From the NCBI RefSeq assembly GCF_003985155.1, contig NZ_ML133700.1:62001-126000 (forward strand): DNA of 64,000 bases, read 5' to 3'. Positions 51,365 to 60,443 of the stretch are shown here, piece by piece. Position 1 is the stretch's first letter, and every line of letters starts with the position of its first letter. This DNA is from Rhizobium vallis. Lineage in GTDB: Bacteria; Pseudomonadota; Alphaproteobacteria; Rhizobiales; Rhizobiaceae. A model generated the notes under the pieces. It was not told the DNA's origin. It saw only the letters and a list, made by a program, of their open reading frames with translations, and did not search any database. The position numbers and the translations under genes are program-made.

Positions 51365-51693
51365 GGTCTCCGCTCCTCCTTTACGGATGTTCACGCGTAA
51401 AATTACATGCGTAAACTTTTATCTGCCATTGCGGCAGAGCTTGTCAAGGACGTTTTCGTGACCGACTTGGACAGCATTCCTGTCGTAATCGCGAATTTGA
51501 GGAGCTCTCCTGCCCTAAGTGCGGATTTTGCAATGCGGCGTGGCGCCAAATATCGCTCTTGCAGTGCAATATGAAGTTGTCGCGCGTAAATTTATTCTTG
51601 ACTGGTTTCGGCAGGCGGGGTACGGCCGGAGCAAGCCGTTTTTAAATGCTGTGCGGAGTGCGGAGGACGCTTTTCGCATAAAGGAGATTGCAG
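51365..51693. other. 329-bp divergent promoter region of the polyol genes
   Basis: No gene is seen. The region separates the minus-strand binding-protein operon from the plus-strand kinase/GatZ operon and holds operator-like GCGTAAA repeats (51390-51414 and about 51582-51590) and a weak plus-strand promoter (TTGACT 51598-51603, TACGGC 51621-51626, spacing 17). Confidence 0.5.
51390..51414. promoter_or_regulatory. Candidate LacI-type operator pair
   Basis: TTCACGCGTAAA (51390-51401) is a near-palindrome with central CG, and TTACATGCGTAA (51403-51414) repeats the TTAC/GTAA ends. They lie 26-50 bp upstream of the binding-protein start and share GCGTAAA with a third half-site near 51584. The LacI gene at 46969-48003 is the likely binder. 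Confidence 0.5.
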
Positions 51694-52677
51694 ATGCCGT
51701 TACCTCACAGGACACTTGCGCCGGAAGCGCTTGGCCCGACGATCACGGTCGGTGAGATCCTGGTAGAGATCATGGCGACGACGATCGGCGCCGGCTTCCT
51801 CGAGCCGCAATCCCTGACCGGGCCCTATCCGAGCGGCGCGCCGGCCATCTTCATCGATCAGGTGGCGCGCATGGGCGGTGCGGCCGGAATTATCGCCAGC
51901 GTCGGCAATGACGATTTCGGTCGGCTGAACGTCGATCGCCTGCGCCAGGACGGCGTCGACATCTCCGCCATCGCTATCAGCGCGGACTGGCCGACGGGCA
52001 GCGCCTTCGTCCGCTACCGGCCGGACGGTGCCCGCGACTTCGTCTTCAACATCGCCAGATCCGCCGCCGGCCAGATCGGCCTGACGCCCGCTGCCAAAGA
52101 TCTCATCGGGCGGGCCGGGCATGTGCATGTCATGGGAACCGCTCTTTCCATTCCCGGCGCCCGCGAGGTGATCCTGCATGCTATCGAGACGGTGCGCGCC
52201 CGTGGTGGATCTGTATCCTTCGATCCCAATCTCCGTAAGGAGTTGCTGACGGATGACGGCGCTCTGGAAAGCTTCAATCATGTGCTCGGTGCAACGGACT
52301 TGCTGCTGCCCTCCGACGAGGAGCTTTTCACCGCTGCCGGACTGACCGACGAGGCGGCGGCTGTCGCCAGCCTCCTGGAAAGCGGCATTGGCGAGATCGT
52401 CCTGAAGCGGGGCGAACAGGGCGCGTCCTTTTTCGGCCTTGACCGTCCGCGCATCGATTGCGCCGCTTTCGCGGTCGCTGAGGTCGACCCGACCGGCGCC
52501 GGGGATTGTTTCGGCGCGGCCTATCTCACCTGCCGCCGCAAGGGCATGGCGCCGGATGCGGCACTACTTCACGCCAATGCCGCCGGAGCCCGGAATGTCA
52601 CCTGGCTCGGCCCGATGGAAGGTGTCTCCACCCTTGCCGAGCTGACGGCCTTTATTGCCCAGGCACCGAGGAGATAG
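51694..52677 (+). CDS. PfkB-family sugar kinase (tagatose/fructose kinase-like)
   Basis: 327 residues from ATG 51694 (AAAGGAGA, 7-bp spacing); a TTG two codons earlier is less likely. PfkB signatures are SVGNDDFGRLNVDRL near residue 70 and DPTGAGDCFGAAYL at 265-278, the latter with the catalytic Asp of GAGD. Given the neighbouring hexitol dehydrogenases and GatZ-like gene, the likely substrate is D-tagatose (to tagatose 6-phosphate) or another ketohexose. The next gene begins 3 bp after the stop. Confidence 0.85.
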   Translation: MPLPHRTLAPEALGPTITVGEILVEIMATTIGAGFLEPQSLTGPYPSGAPAIFIDQVARMGGAAGIIASVGNDDFGRLNVDRLRQDGVDISAIAISADWPTGSAFVRYRPDGARDFVFNIARSAAGQIGLTPAAKDLIGRAGHVHVMGTALSIPGAREVILHAIETVRARGGSVSFDPNLRKELLTDDGALESFNHVLGATDLLLPSDEELFTAAGLTDEAAAVASLLESGIGEIVLKRGEQGASFFGLDRPRIDCAAFAVAEVDPTGAGDCFGAAYLTCRRKGMAPDAALLHANAAGARNVTWLGPMEGVSTLAELTAFIAQAPRR

Positions 52678-52679
52678 AT

Positions 52680-53948
52680 ATGGACCGGATACTGACCCGT
52701 CTTGCCGCCGCGCGGCGCGAGGGAAGGCCCTTCGGCATTCCCTCTGTCTGCTCCGCCCATCCGCTCGTCCTCAGGGCCGCGATCCGGCGGGCGGTGCGGG
52801 AAGGCGGGCCAGTTCTGATCGAGGCGACCTGCAACCAGGTCAATCATCTCGGCGGCTATACCGGCATGACGCCCGAAGACTTCATCGGCTTAGCCGAGCG
52901 CATCGCGGCCGAAGAAGGGCTCGATCGCTCGCAGATGATCTTCGGCGGCGATCATCTCGGCCCCAATCCGTGGCGCGGGCAAGCGCCGGAGGTAGCACTT
53001 CAGAAGGCCGAAGCCATGGTCGAGGCCTATGTGAGGGCGGGCTTCACCAAGATCCATCTCGACGCCTCGATGGGCTGCGCCGGCGAACCGGCCGCGCTCG
53101 ACGATCGGACGATTGCCGAGCGCGCCGTAAGACTCGCGCAGATCAGCGAAAAGACGGCCAAGGAGATCGGCGCGCCATCGCCGCTCTATATCCTCGGCAC
53201 CGAAGTTCCGGTGCCGGGCGGCGCCGACCATGCGCTCGAAGAACTCCGGCCGACCGCGCAGGAGGCGGCGCGCGCGACGATCGCCATTCATCGCGAAGTC
53301 TTTTCGCGCGCAGGGCTGGAGGATGCCTTTTCCCGCGTCATCGCCTTCGTCGTGCAGCCGGGCGTCGAGTTCGGCAGCGAAAACGTCATCGGTTACAGGC
53401 CCGAGCTCGCAAAGCAATTGACCGCACTTCTCGACGAGGAGCCGCAATTCGTATTCGAGGCCCATTCCACCGACTATCAGACACGCGCCGCGCTTAGCGG
53501 ACTTGTGAAGGACGGCTTTCCGATCCTGAAGGTCGGTCCCGGCCTGACCTTCGCGCTGCGCGAGGCCGCCTATGCGCTGGATATGATCGCCACCGAAATG
53601 GTCTCTGGTTACGGCGACAGGCCTTTGGCGGCCGCGATGGAGGCGGTGATGTTGTCGGCGCCTGCCGACTGGCAGGCTCATTATCACGGTGACGACACGG
53701 CTTTGCGTCTGCAGCGGCACTACAGCTACAGCGATCGTATCCGCTATTACTGGAACAGGCCGGAGGCCGACAAGGCGTTCGAGAGACTGCTGGGTGCGCT
53801 GCGCGGAAAGACGATCCCGGAAACGCTGCTGCACCAGTTCCTGCCGCAGCTTTCGGCGGCCGAAGCCGGCGATCCCGAGGATATCCTGATTGCAGCGGTC
53901 GATCGCGTTCTTGCCGATTATCAGAGCGCCTGCAGCAGGCCAAGCTGA
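52680..53948 (+). CDS. GatZ/KbaZ-like protein (tagatose-bisphosphate aldolase non-catalytic subunit family)
   Basis: 422 residues from ATG 52680. RREGRPFGIPSVCSAHPLVL, EATCNQVNHLGGYTGMTP, GGDHLGPNPW and HLDASMGCAGE are hallmarks of the GatZ/KbaZ family. In enterobacteria GatZ stabilises the catalytic aldolase GatY; no gatY is present here. Members of this family in Agrobacterium have been reported to act as tagatose-6-phosphate epimerases, which would allow galactitol -> tagatose -> tagatose 6-phosphate -> fructose 6-phosphate without an aldolase. That role is inferred from context. Confidence 0.85.
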   Translation: MDRILTRLAAARREGRPFGIPSVCSAHPLVLRAAIRRAVREGGPVLIEATCNQVNHLGGYTGMTPEDFIGLAERIAAEEGLDRSQMIFGGDHLGPNPWRGQAPEVALQKAEAMVEAYVRAGFTKIHLDASMGCAGEPAALDDRTIAERAVRLAQISEKTAKEIGAPSPLYILGTEVPVPGGADHALEELRPTAQEAARATIAIHREVFSRAGLEDAFSRVIAFVVQPGVEFGSENVIGYRPELAKQLTALLDEEPQFVFEAHSTDYQTRAALSGLVKDGFPILKVGPGLTFALREAAYALDMIATEMVSGYGDRPLAAAMEAVMLSAPADWQAHYHGDDTALRLQRHYSYSDRIRYYWNRPEADKAFERLLGALRGKTIPETLLHQFLPQLSAAEAGDPEDILIAAVDRVLADYQSACSRPS

Positions 53949-53976
53949 GTAGCGTGGCGTCGTCAAGGCGAGCGGA

Positions 53977-54576
53977 TCACTTTCCAGGCTCCATCGCTGT
54001 CAACGCAGCCTGCGCAATGACATCCGCGATGCGTTCGGACAGCGCCGGGTCGGAAACAGCGCGCGCGAGGGTCACGCCTCCGCTCAGCATGGCGAGCAGC
54101 AGGATCGCCCGATCCTCGCGCCGTGTGTCGGATCGGCCCTGTATCGCGCCCTCCTGCAGGCCGGCCGCGACTTCCTCGACGAGTCGTTTGATCTCTGCCG
54201 TATAGGCGCTTCGCGTTTCATCGTCCGCGCGCATCACGTCAGGAGAAAGGCTCGGCAGCGCGCAGCTCTCACCCAGCTCGCAGGTTCTTTTATAGCCGAG
54301 ATAGTAGCCGACGAACGTCGTGAGCCAGTCTTTCGATTGGTTGGCTTTCAGTGCCGCAATTCCCTGCCGCAGTTCTTCAAGGCCCGCCAGCACGGCTGTG
54401 CGAAAGGCTTCGCCCTTCGATTTGAAGTGTCCGTAGAAGGCACCATTGGTGACACCGGCCGCCTTGGTCAACGCATCGATACCGGCGCCGCCATAGCCTT
54501 CCTTTCTGAAAACCTGTCCGGCCGCCGCGATGACTCGCGTTCGGGTCTCTTGCTTGTGTTCGGCACTGTAACGCAT
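53977..54576 (-). CDS. TetR-family transcriptional repressor
   Basis: 199 residues. The N-terminal HTH is clear: TRTRVIAAAGQVFRKEGYGGAGIDALTKAAGVTNGAFYGHFKSK. The C-terminal ligand domain resembles the TetR group with LGESCALPSLSPDVMRAD and YTAEIKRLVEEVAAGL. It is divergent from the tautomerase gene, with three copies of a GAGTGATCG-type motif in the gap, so it probably represses both. Confidence 0.88.
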   Translation of the reverse strand: MRYSAEHKQETRTRVIAAAGQVFRKEGYGGAGIDALTKAAGVTNGAFYGHFKSKGEAFRTAVLAGLEELRQGIAALKANQSKDWLTTFVGYYLGYKRTCELGESCALPSLSPDVMRADDETRSAYTAEIKRLVEEVAAGLQEGAIQGRSDTRREDRAILLLAMLSGGVTLARAVSDPALSERIADVIAQAALTAMEPGK

Positions 54577-54590
54577 GGATACCTCATTTG

Positions 54591-54667
54591 GAGTGATCGC
54601 TCTTTATGCCTTGCTAAGAGAGTGATCGGTGTGTATGCATAAAGAGTGATCGGTATATATCATAAAC
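54591..54667. promoter_or_regulatory. Repeated GAGTGATCG operator-like motifs
   Basis: GAGTGATCGGTGTGTATGC at 54620 and GAGTGATCGGTATATATCA at 54644 are direct repeats with an exact 24-bp period, each followed by ATAAA or ATAAAC. A third, shorter copy (GAGTGATCGC) starts at 54591. They lie between the TetR gene and the tautomerase gene. Confidence 0.65.
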
Positions 54668-54696
54668 GGTCACGATCCAAAACAGGGAGATATACA

Positions 54697-55125
54697 ATGC
54701 CCATCAGACTCACGGTGCCGGAAGGCCTGCTTTCGCAGCAAGCGCAGGCGCAAGCCTTCGCCGGACTGACGGACGCGTTGCTTGATGTAGCCGATTTGAC
54801 CGGCAATACTTTCATGACCGCCAATATCATCGGCACCATCAACGTGCTGCCCCGCGAGCATGTGCTGGCAGGGGGAACGCCGGTCGCCGCGGCGTTCATC
54901 GAACTCAGGTTGCCCGAGATCGCCCTGGCGAGCGCTGAAGCAAAACAAGCCTTCTTCGAAAAAGCGGCCGATGTCGTCGAACAGGCCGCGGAGGGCAAGC
55001 TGAAGCGCGAACACATATGGTCGAACATCGTCTACGCGCCTGAGGGGGCCTGGGGTATCGCCGGCCGCAGCTACGACAACGCTGAGCTTATTGGCGCCAT
55101 CCAGGGTGCGGCTATCGCCTCGTAA
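54697..55125 (+). CDS. Tautomerase-superfamily protein
   Basis: 142 residues from ATG 54697; in-frame codons upstream to 54646 fall in the operator repeats. The mature N-terminus is Pro-2 (MPIRLTVPEG), the catalytic base of 4-oxalocrotonate tautomerase/MIF-type enzymes, and the domain runs through KLKREHIWSNIVYAPEGAWG. The length is that of the longer cis-CaaD/MSAD-like tautomerases. It is probably TetR-controlled; the substrate is unknown. Confidence 0.8.
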   Translation: MPIRLTVPEGLLSQQAQAQAFAGLTDALLDVADLTGNTFMTANIIGTINVLPREHVLAGGTPVAAAFIELRLPEIALASAEAKQAFFEKAADVVEQAAEGKLKREHIWSNIVYAPEGAWGIAGRSYDNAELIGAIQGAAIAS

Positions 55126-55220
55126 TGATCGGAGCGCACGCGCAGAAATCTGGGACCTGATGCAAGACCGGGCCGGCGTCAGCAATGACTGGCGGCCCGG
55201 CGCCACAATGGAGCCAAGCC

Positions 55221-55616
55221 ATGCAGCTTGCCAACTATCTGTTCTTTTCCACCGGCTGCGAGGAGGCGCTCGCCTTTTATGCCCAATGCGGGCTTGGACG
55301 CGTCACGCAATTGAAGCGGCACGGCGCAGACGGAATGCCTATTGCCAGCGAAACCATGCGGGGCAAGGTAATGCATGCCCGCTTCGAAGGACCCGGTATT
55401 CTGTTCTTCGCCTCCGACAATCACGATGCCGAGCCGATGCGCGGCTCCGCCCATATGCTGATCATGGACGACCGTGACAGGACCGACAGGCTTTTCGCCC
55501 GGCTGGCCGAAGGCGGCGAGGTAACGACACCGCTCGCCGTGCAGGCATGGGGAAGCTATTACGGCAAGTTCACCGATCGTTTCGGTGTTCAGTGGATGCT
55601 CGACTGCTTGGCGTGA
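55221..55616 (+). CDS. VOC-family protein (PhnB/3-demethylubiquinone-like glyoxalase fold)
   Basis: 131 residues from ATG 55221 (MQLANYLFFS). The beta-alpha-beta-beta-beta pattern with EEALAFYAQCGLGRV, KVMHARFEGPGILFFASDN and the ending WGSYYGKFTDRFGVQWMLD is the PhnB-like branch of the vicinal-oxygen-chelate superfamily. It follows the tautomerase by 95 bp and may be co-transcribed. Specific activity is not predictable. Confidence 0.82.
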   Translation: MQLANYLFFSTGCEEALAFYAQCGLGRVTQLKRHGADGMPIASETMRGKVMHARFEGPGILFFASDNHDAEPMRGSAHMLIMDDRDRTDRLFARLAEGGEVTTPLAVQAWGSYYGKFTDRFGVQWMLDCLA

Positions 55617-55679
55617 GCATGTGCTGACCAAGCGATTATGGTTCACCTGCGGCCCCTCCCCCCTTCCGATGTCCGTCTA

Positions 55680-56444
55680 TTATCGTGTCGTGTAGCCACC
55701 ATCGATGACCAGAACTTCGCCGGTGACATAGCTTGCCGCCGCCGAGCAGAGAAACAAGGCGGCACCCGCCACCTCTTCCGGCTGCCCGACCCGTCCCATC
55801 GGGGTCATGCTGCGCCAGGTCGGGAACCAGTCGGGATTTTCAATGCCGCCGCGTGACAGGTCGGTCTCGATATAGCCGGGGGCGATGGCGTTGACGCGGA
55901 TATTCTCGGCGGCGACTTCGCTGGCGAGGCTCTTCGTCATCATGTGAACCGCTGCCTTCGAAGTGTTATAGGCGACCTGGTTCTGTGGAATGTTGGAAAC
56001 GATGCCCGACATCGAGCCGATATTGAGGATGACACCGCCCCCCTGGCGCCGCATGGGTGCGAGCGCTGCGCGGCAGGCGCGGAAGACGGCGTCGACGTTG
56101 ACGGTCATGATCTCGCGCCAGATCGTATCGGAAAATTCGCCGCTATCGCCATGAATGGCGATGCCGGCATTGTTGACGAGGATGTCGAGCCGGCCAGTGC
56201 GAGCAAGTGTCTCGGCGACGATCTCGTCGGCGGCACTATCCTGCATCAGGTCAGCGGCGATGAAATCGCAATCAATACCATCCTTGGAGAGCCGATCTTC
56301 TGCCGCCGCGCTACGCGTTCGTCCTGTGATGACGACCTTGGCGCCCGCCTCGCCGAGCGCCTCGGCAATGGCAAGGCCAATGCCACGCGTGCCGCCCGTC
56401 ACCAGCGCCACCTGACCATTCAGGCGAAATCTGTCGAGGATCAT
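55680..56444 (-). CDS. Short-chain dehydrogenase/reductase (FabG/gluconate-5-dehydrogenase-like)
   Basis: 254 residues, classical SDR: TGGTRGIGLAIAEAL, NNAGIAIHG, the serine in NIGSMSGIVSN, YNTSKAAVH with Tyr/Lys, and a C-terminal VTGEVLVIDGGYTTR. It is the distal gene of the minus-strand ribitol-type operon, 31 bp after the other SDR, so it probably handles a second oxidation/reduction of the same polyol pathway. Confidence 0.87.
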   Translation of the reverse strand: MILDRFRLNGQVALVTGGTRGIGLAIAEALGEAGAKVVITGRTRSAAAEDRLSKDGIDCDFIAADLMQDSAADEIVAETLARTGRLDILVNNAGIAIHGDSGEFSDTIWREIMTVNVDAVFRACRAALAPMRRQGGGVILNIGSMSGIVSNIPQNQVAYNTSKAAVHMMTKSLASEVAAENIRVNAIAPGYIETDLSRGGIENPDWFPTWRSMTPMGRVGQPEEVAGAALFLCSAAASYVTGEVLVIDGGYTTR

Positions 56445-56475
56445 GTCCGTTTCCTCCCGAATAGGTGCTTTGCCG

Positions 56476-57204
56476 TCAGATGTCCGTGCTCTGCGGCAGG
56501 ATGACGAGATCGCGGATGGTGATGTTACGCGGGCGCGTCAGCATGAAAAGCACGGCTTCGGCCACTTCCTTCGGCTCCATCAGGCCGCCGGCGGCGAGCG
56601 CTTCATCCAGTTTCTCCTGCGGCCAGTCGCTGAGAAGGGCGGTGACGACGGGCCCGGGTGCGATGGCGCCGACGCGCAACCCATGCTTGGCCACTTGCCG
56701 CCTCAGAGTATGGACGAATGCCTGAACCGCATGTTTGGAGGCCGTGTAGATCGGCTCCCAGACGACGGGGACCATGCCGGCGACCGAACTCGTCAGGATG
56801 ATGTCCCCGGTCTTGCGCTCAACCATATGCGGCAGGACGGCATGCACCGAGCGGAATGCCGCGTTGATATTCAGGTTGAGCATGCGGTCCCAGGCATCGG
56901 GATCACCGTCAAGCACCTCGCCGCCGATATAGGAGCCGGCATTGGCGTGGAAGATGTCGAGCTGGCCAACTTTCTCCAGAACCGCAGGCATCATTCCCGC
57001 TACGCTTTTCGGGTTGGTGAGGTCGATGACCAGGGGAATGGCATTGGCGCCGAGCGTCGAACAGATTTCCTTCAAGCCTTCGTCGTTGCGGTCGACCAGC
57101 ACGACCCGGGCGCCAGCGGCAAGCATGGCCTTGGCGCATTCCAGGCCGATACCCGACGCCGCTCCGGTGATGGCCGCGACTTTTCCAGACAGATCCTGTC
57201 CCAT
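56476..57204 (-). CDS. SDR, ribitol 2-dehydrogenase-like (RbtD-like)
   Basis: 242 residues from ATG 57204. SDR motifs are ITGAASGIGLECAKAML, NAGSYIGGEVLDGDPDAW, TSSVAGMVP and YTASKHAVQAFVHTLRRQ. The ending RPRNITIRDLVILPQSTDI and GPVVTALLSDWPQEKLDEA resemble ribitol 2-dehydrogenase of Klebsiella. It would oxidise a pentitol to a 2-ketopentose in the cytoplasm. The longer frame reaching 57645 is antisense-free but lies in the permease gene and is excluded. Confidence 0.83.
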   Translation of the reverse strand: MGQDLSGKVAAITGAASGIGLECAKAMLAAGARVVLVDRNDEGLKEICSTLGANAIPLVIDLTNPKSVAGMMPAVLEKVGQLDIFHANAGSYIGGEVLDGDPDAWDRMLNLNINAAFRSVHAVLPHMVERKTGDIILTSSVAGMVPVVWEPIYTASKHAVQAFVHTLRRQVAKHGLRVGAIAPGPVVTALLSDWPQEKLDEALAAGGLMEPKEVAEAVLFMLTRPRNITIRDLVILPQSTDI

Positions 57205-57230
57205 TTTCTTCCTCTGCTTTCTCTGTTGGT

Positions 57231-58490
57231 TTAGGCTCGACCATGCGAAATCCGAGACCGGCGTGCCAGCGAGTCGACGATGACGGCGACGGCAAGAACG
57301 GCGCCGGTGATCATGTAGCGAAGCGATGACGACAGATCGAGAAGCGTCAGGCCGCTCGCGATCGACTGGATGACGATGATGCCGAGAAGGGCCGAATAGG
57401 CGCTGCCGCGCCCGCCAAACAGGCTGGTGCCGCCGATAACAGCCGCCGCGATGGCGTTGAGATTGACGTCGCCCGTGCCGGCCTGCTGGCTTGCCGTGGC
57501 AAGCCGCGCAGCCGAGAGCACGCCGCCGGTCGCCGCAAGCAGGGCACACATGACGAAGGCGCTCGCATAGATGCGGGACACATTGATGCCCGAGCGGCGA
57601 GCCGCCTCCCTGTTGCCGCCGACGGCATGCATGGAGCGTCCCCATTTCGTGCGCGTCAGCGCATAATTCATCGCGATGACGAGGCCGACGAAGAGGCCGA
57701 ACATCCAGGGAATGCCGCGTGATTGGTTGAGATAGAACGCCACTGCTTCCAGGGCGACGGTGATGATAACGGCGCGCAGAAGCAGTCCGCTAACCGATTT
57801 TGACGAAAGCCCGGCAGCCCGCCGACGCGTCGCCGTGCGGTAGCTCGAAAAAAAGAAGGCAATGCCGGCAAGCGCCACCAAGGCATAGGCGACCGGATCC
57901 GGCATCACCATGATCTGCCCGAAATTCACGAGCCAGGAACCGTAGGTCAGATTGATCGAACCGGTCGATCCGAGGATATAGAGTTGCAGGCCGAGAACGG
58001 CGAGCAATCCCGACAGGGTGGAGACGAAGCTCGGCATGCCGAAGCGGTTGAACAGGAAAGCGTAGAGCGATCCGATCAAGGCGCCGACAGCCATGGCGGC
58101 CAGGATGGCCAGCACCACCGGCCAGCCCTGATTGATCCAGAAGACGCCGGTGAGCGCCGAAGCGAAACCACTGACGGACCCGACGGAAAGATCGATCTCC
58201 CCCACCATCAGGATGCAGACGATACCGAGCGAGATGACGCCGACCGTCGAGCAGTCGAACAGCATGTTGACCAGGTTGGCGCTGGACAGAAACACCGGAT
58301 TGAGCGCCTGGAACACCGTCCAGATGATCACCAGGCCGACGATGACAGGCAGCGAGCCGAGATCGCCGGAGCGGATGCGGTCCCAGAACGCGCGGACCCA
58401 GCCGGCGAGGCTATCGTCATGGTGCACTCTTTCATCGCGCCGGTCGAGGAGCGCAGGTGCTGCCGGCTCGTTCTGGATGGTCTTCATCAT
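57231..58490 (-). CDS. Sugar/polyol ABC transporter permease (XylH-like)
   Basis: 419-residue permease, longer than RbsC and like XylH. About ten to twelve hydrophobic segments; CILMVGEIDLSVGSVSGFAS, NREAARRSGINVSRIYASAF and LNAIAAAVIGGTSLFGGRGS are family signatures. A cytoplasmic N-terminal tail of about 45 residues precedes the first segment. Its start overlaps the ATPase stop (ATGA). Confidence 0.88.
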   Translation of the reverse strand: MMKTIQNEPAAPALLDRRDERVHHDDSLAGWVRAFWDRIRSGDLGSLPVIVGLVIIWTVFQALNPVFLSSANLVNMLFDCSTVGVISLGIVCILMVGEIDLSVGSVSGFASALTGVFWINQGWPVVLAILAAMAVGALIGSLYAFLFNRFGMPSFVSTLSGLLAVLGLQLYILGSTGSINLTYGSWLVNFGQIMVMPDPVAYALVALAGIAFFFSSYRTATRRRAAGLSSKSVSGLLLRAVIITVALEAVAFYLNQSRGIPWMFGLFVGLVIAMNYALTRTKWGRSMHAVGGNREAARRSGINVSRIYASAFVMCALLAATGGVLSAARLATASQQAGTGDVNLNAIAAAVIGGTSLFGGRGSAYSALLGIIVIQSIASGLTLLDLSSSLRYMITGAVLAVAVIVDSLARRSRISHGRA

Positions 58491-59305
58491 GGCCTGCCCT
58501 CCTCGTTCTCTCTGCTTTGCGCCTCGCGGCGCATCGCGCGGCGGGAGACGGAATTGTTGGATGCGCCGGTGATCGAGCTGACGAGTTCTTCGTTGGACGC
58601 ATCGGGCATGAAAGTGCCGTTGTTGCGTCCGAGCCGCAGCACGACGATGCGGTCGGCAACAGCCCTGACATCCTCCATGTTATGGCTGATCATGATGACG
58701 GCAAGGCCGCGTTCGCGCACGCGCTCGATCAGATCCAGCACCTCGGCGGTCTGGGCCACACCAAGCGCTGCTGTCGGCTCATCGAGCATGATCAGTTTCG
58801 GCTCGAGCAGCAGCGACCTGGCGATCGCCACGGTCTGCCGTTGCCCGCCGGAAAGCGAGGCGACGGGCTCGCGCACGCTCGGGATTCGGGCGGAAAGCTC
58901 GCTCAGCAGCTTCCAGGCGCGGATCTCCATCGCGACCTCATCGAGCTGGAAGGGATTGAGCTCCTTGCCGAGAAAGATATTGGCGACGACATCGAGATTT
59001 TCGCAGAGTGCGAGATCCTGGAAGACGGTTGCAATACCGAGATCGAGAGCAGCACTGGGGCTCGACAGGTTCACCGGCTTTCCCTCGAACAGGATCGTGC
59101 CAGACGTCGGCTGATGCACACCGGCCAGGATCTTCACCAGTGTCGATTTGCCGGCGCCATTGTCGCCAACAAGCGCTACGACCTCGCCGGCATGCACATC
59201 GAGTTCGATATCGGTCAGCGCCGACACCGCGCCGAAGTTCTTCGAAATCCCGCGCAGGCTGAGGACGGGCTGGGAAGCATCAAGCACATGAGAGGTTTCA
59301 GACAT
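58487..59305 (-). CDS. Sugar/polyol ABC transporter ATP-binding protein, single domain
   Basis: 272 residues from ATG 59305. One ABC domain with Walker A at 47-54 (GDNGAGKS), signature LSGGQRQTVAIARSL and Walker B LIMLDEPTAALG. It is half the size of XylG/RbsA, as in FrcA-type systems where the ATPase has a single domain and works as a homodimer. It sits between the binding protein and the XylH-like permease. Confidence 0.88.
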   Translation of the reverse strand: MSETSHVLDASQPVLSLRGISKNFGAVSALTDIELDVHAGEVVALVGDNGAGKSTLVKILAGVHQPTSGTILFEGKPVNLSSPSAALDLGIATVFQDLALCENLDVVANIFLGKELNPFQLDEVAMEIRAWKLLSELSARIPSVREPVASLSGGQRQTVAIARSLLLEPKLIMLDEPTAALGVAQTAEVLDLIERVRERGLAVIMISHNMEDVRAVADRIVVLRLGRNNGTFMPDASNEELVSSITGASNNSVSRRAMRREAQSRENEEGRP

Positions 59306-59375
59306 CGCCTGGTCTTTCAGAAAAAGCGAAAATCGGAAGCGCGACCGGCGGGCCGATCGCGCTTCCCCTTGTGGA

Positions 59376-60443
59376 TTACTTGATGATGCCGAGCTTCTTG
59401 CAACCGTCGGCATAGCGGCCGGTGCACAGCTCCTCGGCGGTATTGATCTTCTTGTCGATGATCTCGGCCTTAAGATTTTCGGCAGTGACGACGGCCGGCA
59501 CGAAGAGTTGTGCGGGCGTATCGTAGAGCGTCATTTCGGCTTTGATCGTTTCTCCCGCCAGTAGTTTCACGGCAACGTCGGCAGCGGCAGCGGCGACGAT
59601 TTCGCTCGGCTTGGAGATCGTGTTGTACTGATCCCCTGATATGATGAGCTGCAGTGCGGCGATCGTCGCGTCATTGCCGGTCACCGGTGGCACGGGATCG
59701 ACACCGGCCGCCTTGAAGGCTGCGATGGCGCCGCCGCCGGTGCCGTCATTGGCGGCGACGACGCCGACGATCTGTTTGCTGAAACGCGTGATCTGCCCGG
59801 CTGCCCATTGCTGGGCATTCGCCGGCTGCCAGTTCGGCGTGTCGAATTCGGCAAGCGTCTTGTATCCGCCGCTGGCGAGACCCTCGTGGATGCCGTCCTT
59901 GATCAGCCCGGCGGCCGCATCGGTCGGCGAACCATTGATCTGCAGGATGCCGCCGCCATCGGTCGGCACATTCTGAGCCTTCAGATGCTGAACCAACGAT
60001 TCCGCGATCGCCTTGCCGATCGCCTTGTTGTCGAAGGAGACGTAAAAATCGGCCTTGCCTTTCGGGATCGGCCGGTCATAGGCGATGACCTTGACGCCTT
60101 GGCTCTGAGCGAGCTGGACGAGAGATGCGGCCGCTGCCGAATCCACTGGATCCAGCACGATGACCTTGGCGCCCTGGGTGATCGCCGAATTGAACTGCTG
60201 CTGCTGTTTGGCAATATCGGCATCGGCATTCTGATAGAGGACCTTGCATGACGCGCAGAGCTTCTTCATCTCAGCGACGAACCCCGGATGGTCATGCTCT
60301 TCGTAACGTGTCGAGCCCTGGTCGGGCATGAGGAATGCGACAGTCGCATCCTTGACAGCGCTCTGCGCAAAGGCGGACGTGCCGCCCAGCAGGGAAAGGA
60401 CAAGTGCCGCGGCGCCTGCCGCTTTCATTGAGAATTTCATCAT
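59376..60443 (-). CDS. Sugar/polyol ABC transporter substrate-binding protein (XylF/RbsB-like)
   Basis: 355 residues from ATG 60443, placed 6 bp after GGAGGAG; the adjoining ATG at 60440 is an alternative. Signal peptide MMKFSMKAAGAAALVLSLLGG to SAFAQ. The mature part has VAFLMPDQGSTRYEEHDHPGF, VLDPVDSAAAASLVQLA and VVAANDGTGGGAIAAF, as in XylF-type proteins. The adjacent RbtD-like gene suggests a pentitol or pentose ligand. Confidence 0.88.
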   Translation of the reverse strand: MMKFSMKAAGAAALVLSLLGGTSAFAQSAVKDATVAFLMPDQGSTRYEEHDHPGFVAEMKKLCASCKVLYQNADADIAKQQQQFNSAITQGAKVIVLDPVDSAAAASLVQLAQSQGVKVIAYDRPIPKGKADFYVSFDNKAIGKAIAESLVQHLKAQNVPTDGGGILQINGSPTDAAAGLIKDGIHEGLASGGYKTLAEFDTPNWQPANAQQWAAGQITRFSKQIVGVVAANDGTGGGAIAAFKAAGVDPVPPVTGNDATIAALQLIISGDQYNTISKPSEIVAAAAADVAVKLLAGETIKAEMTLYDTPAQLFVPAVVTAENLKAEIIDKKINTAEELCTGRYADGCKKLGIIK

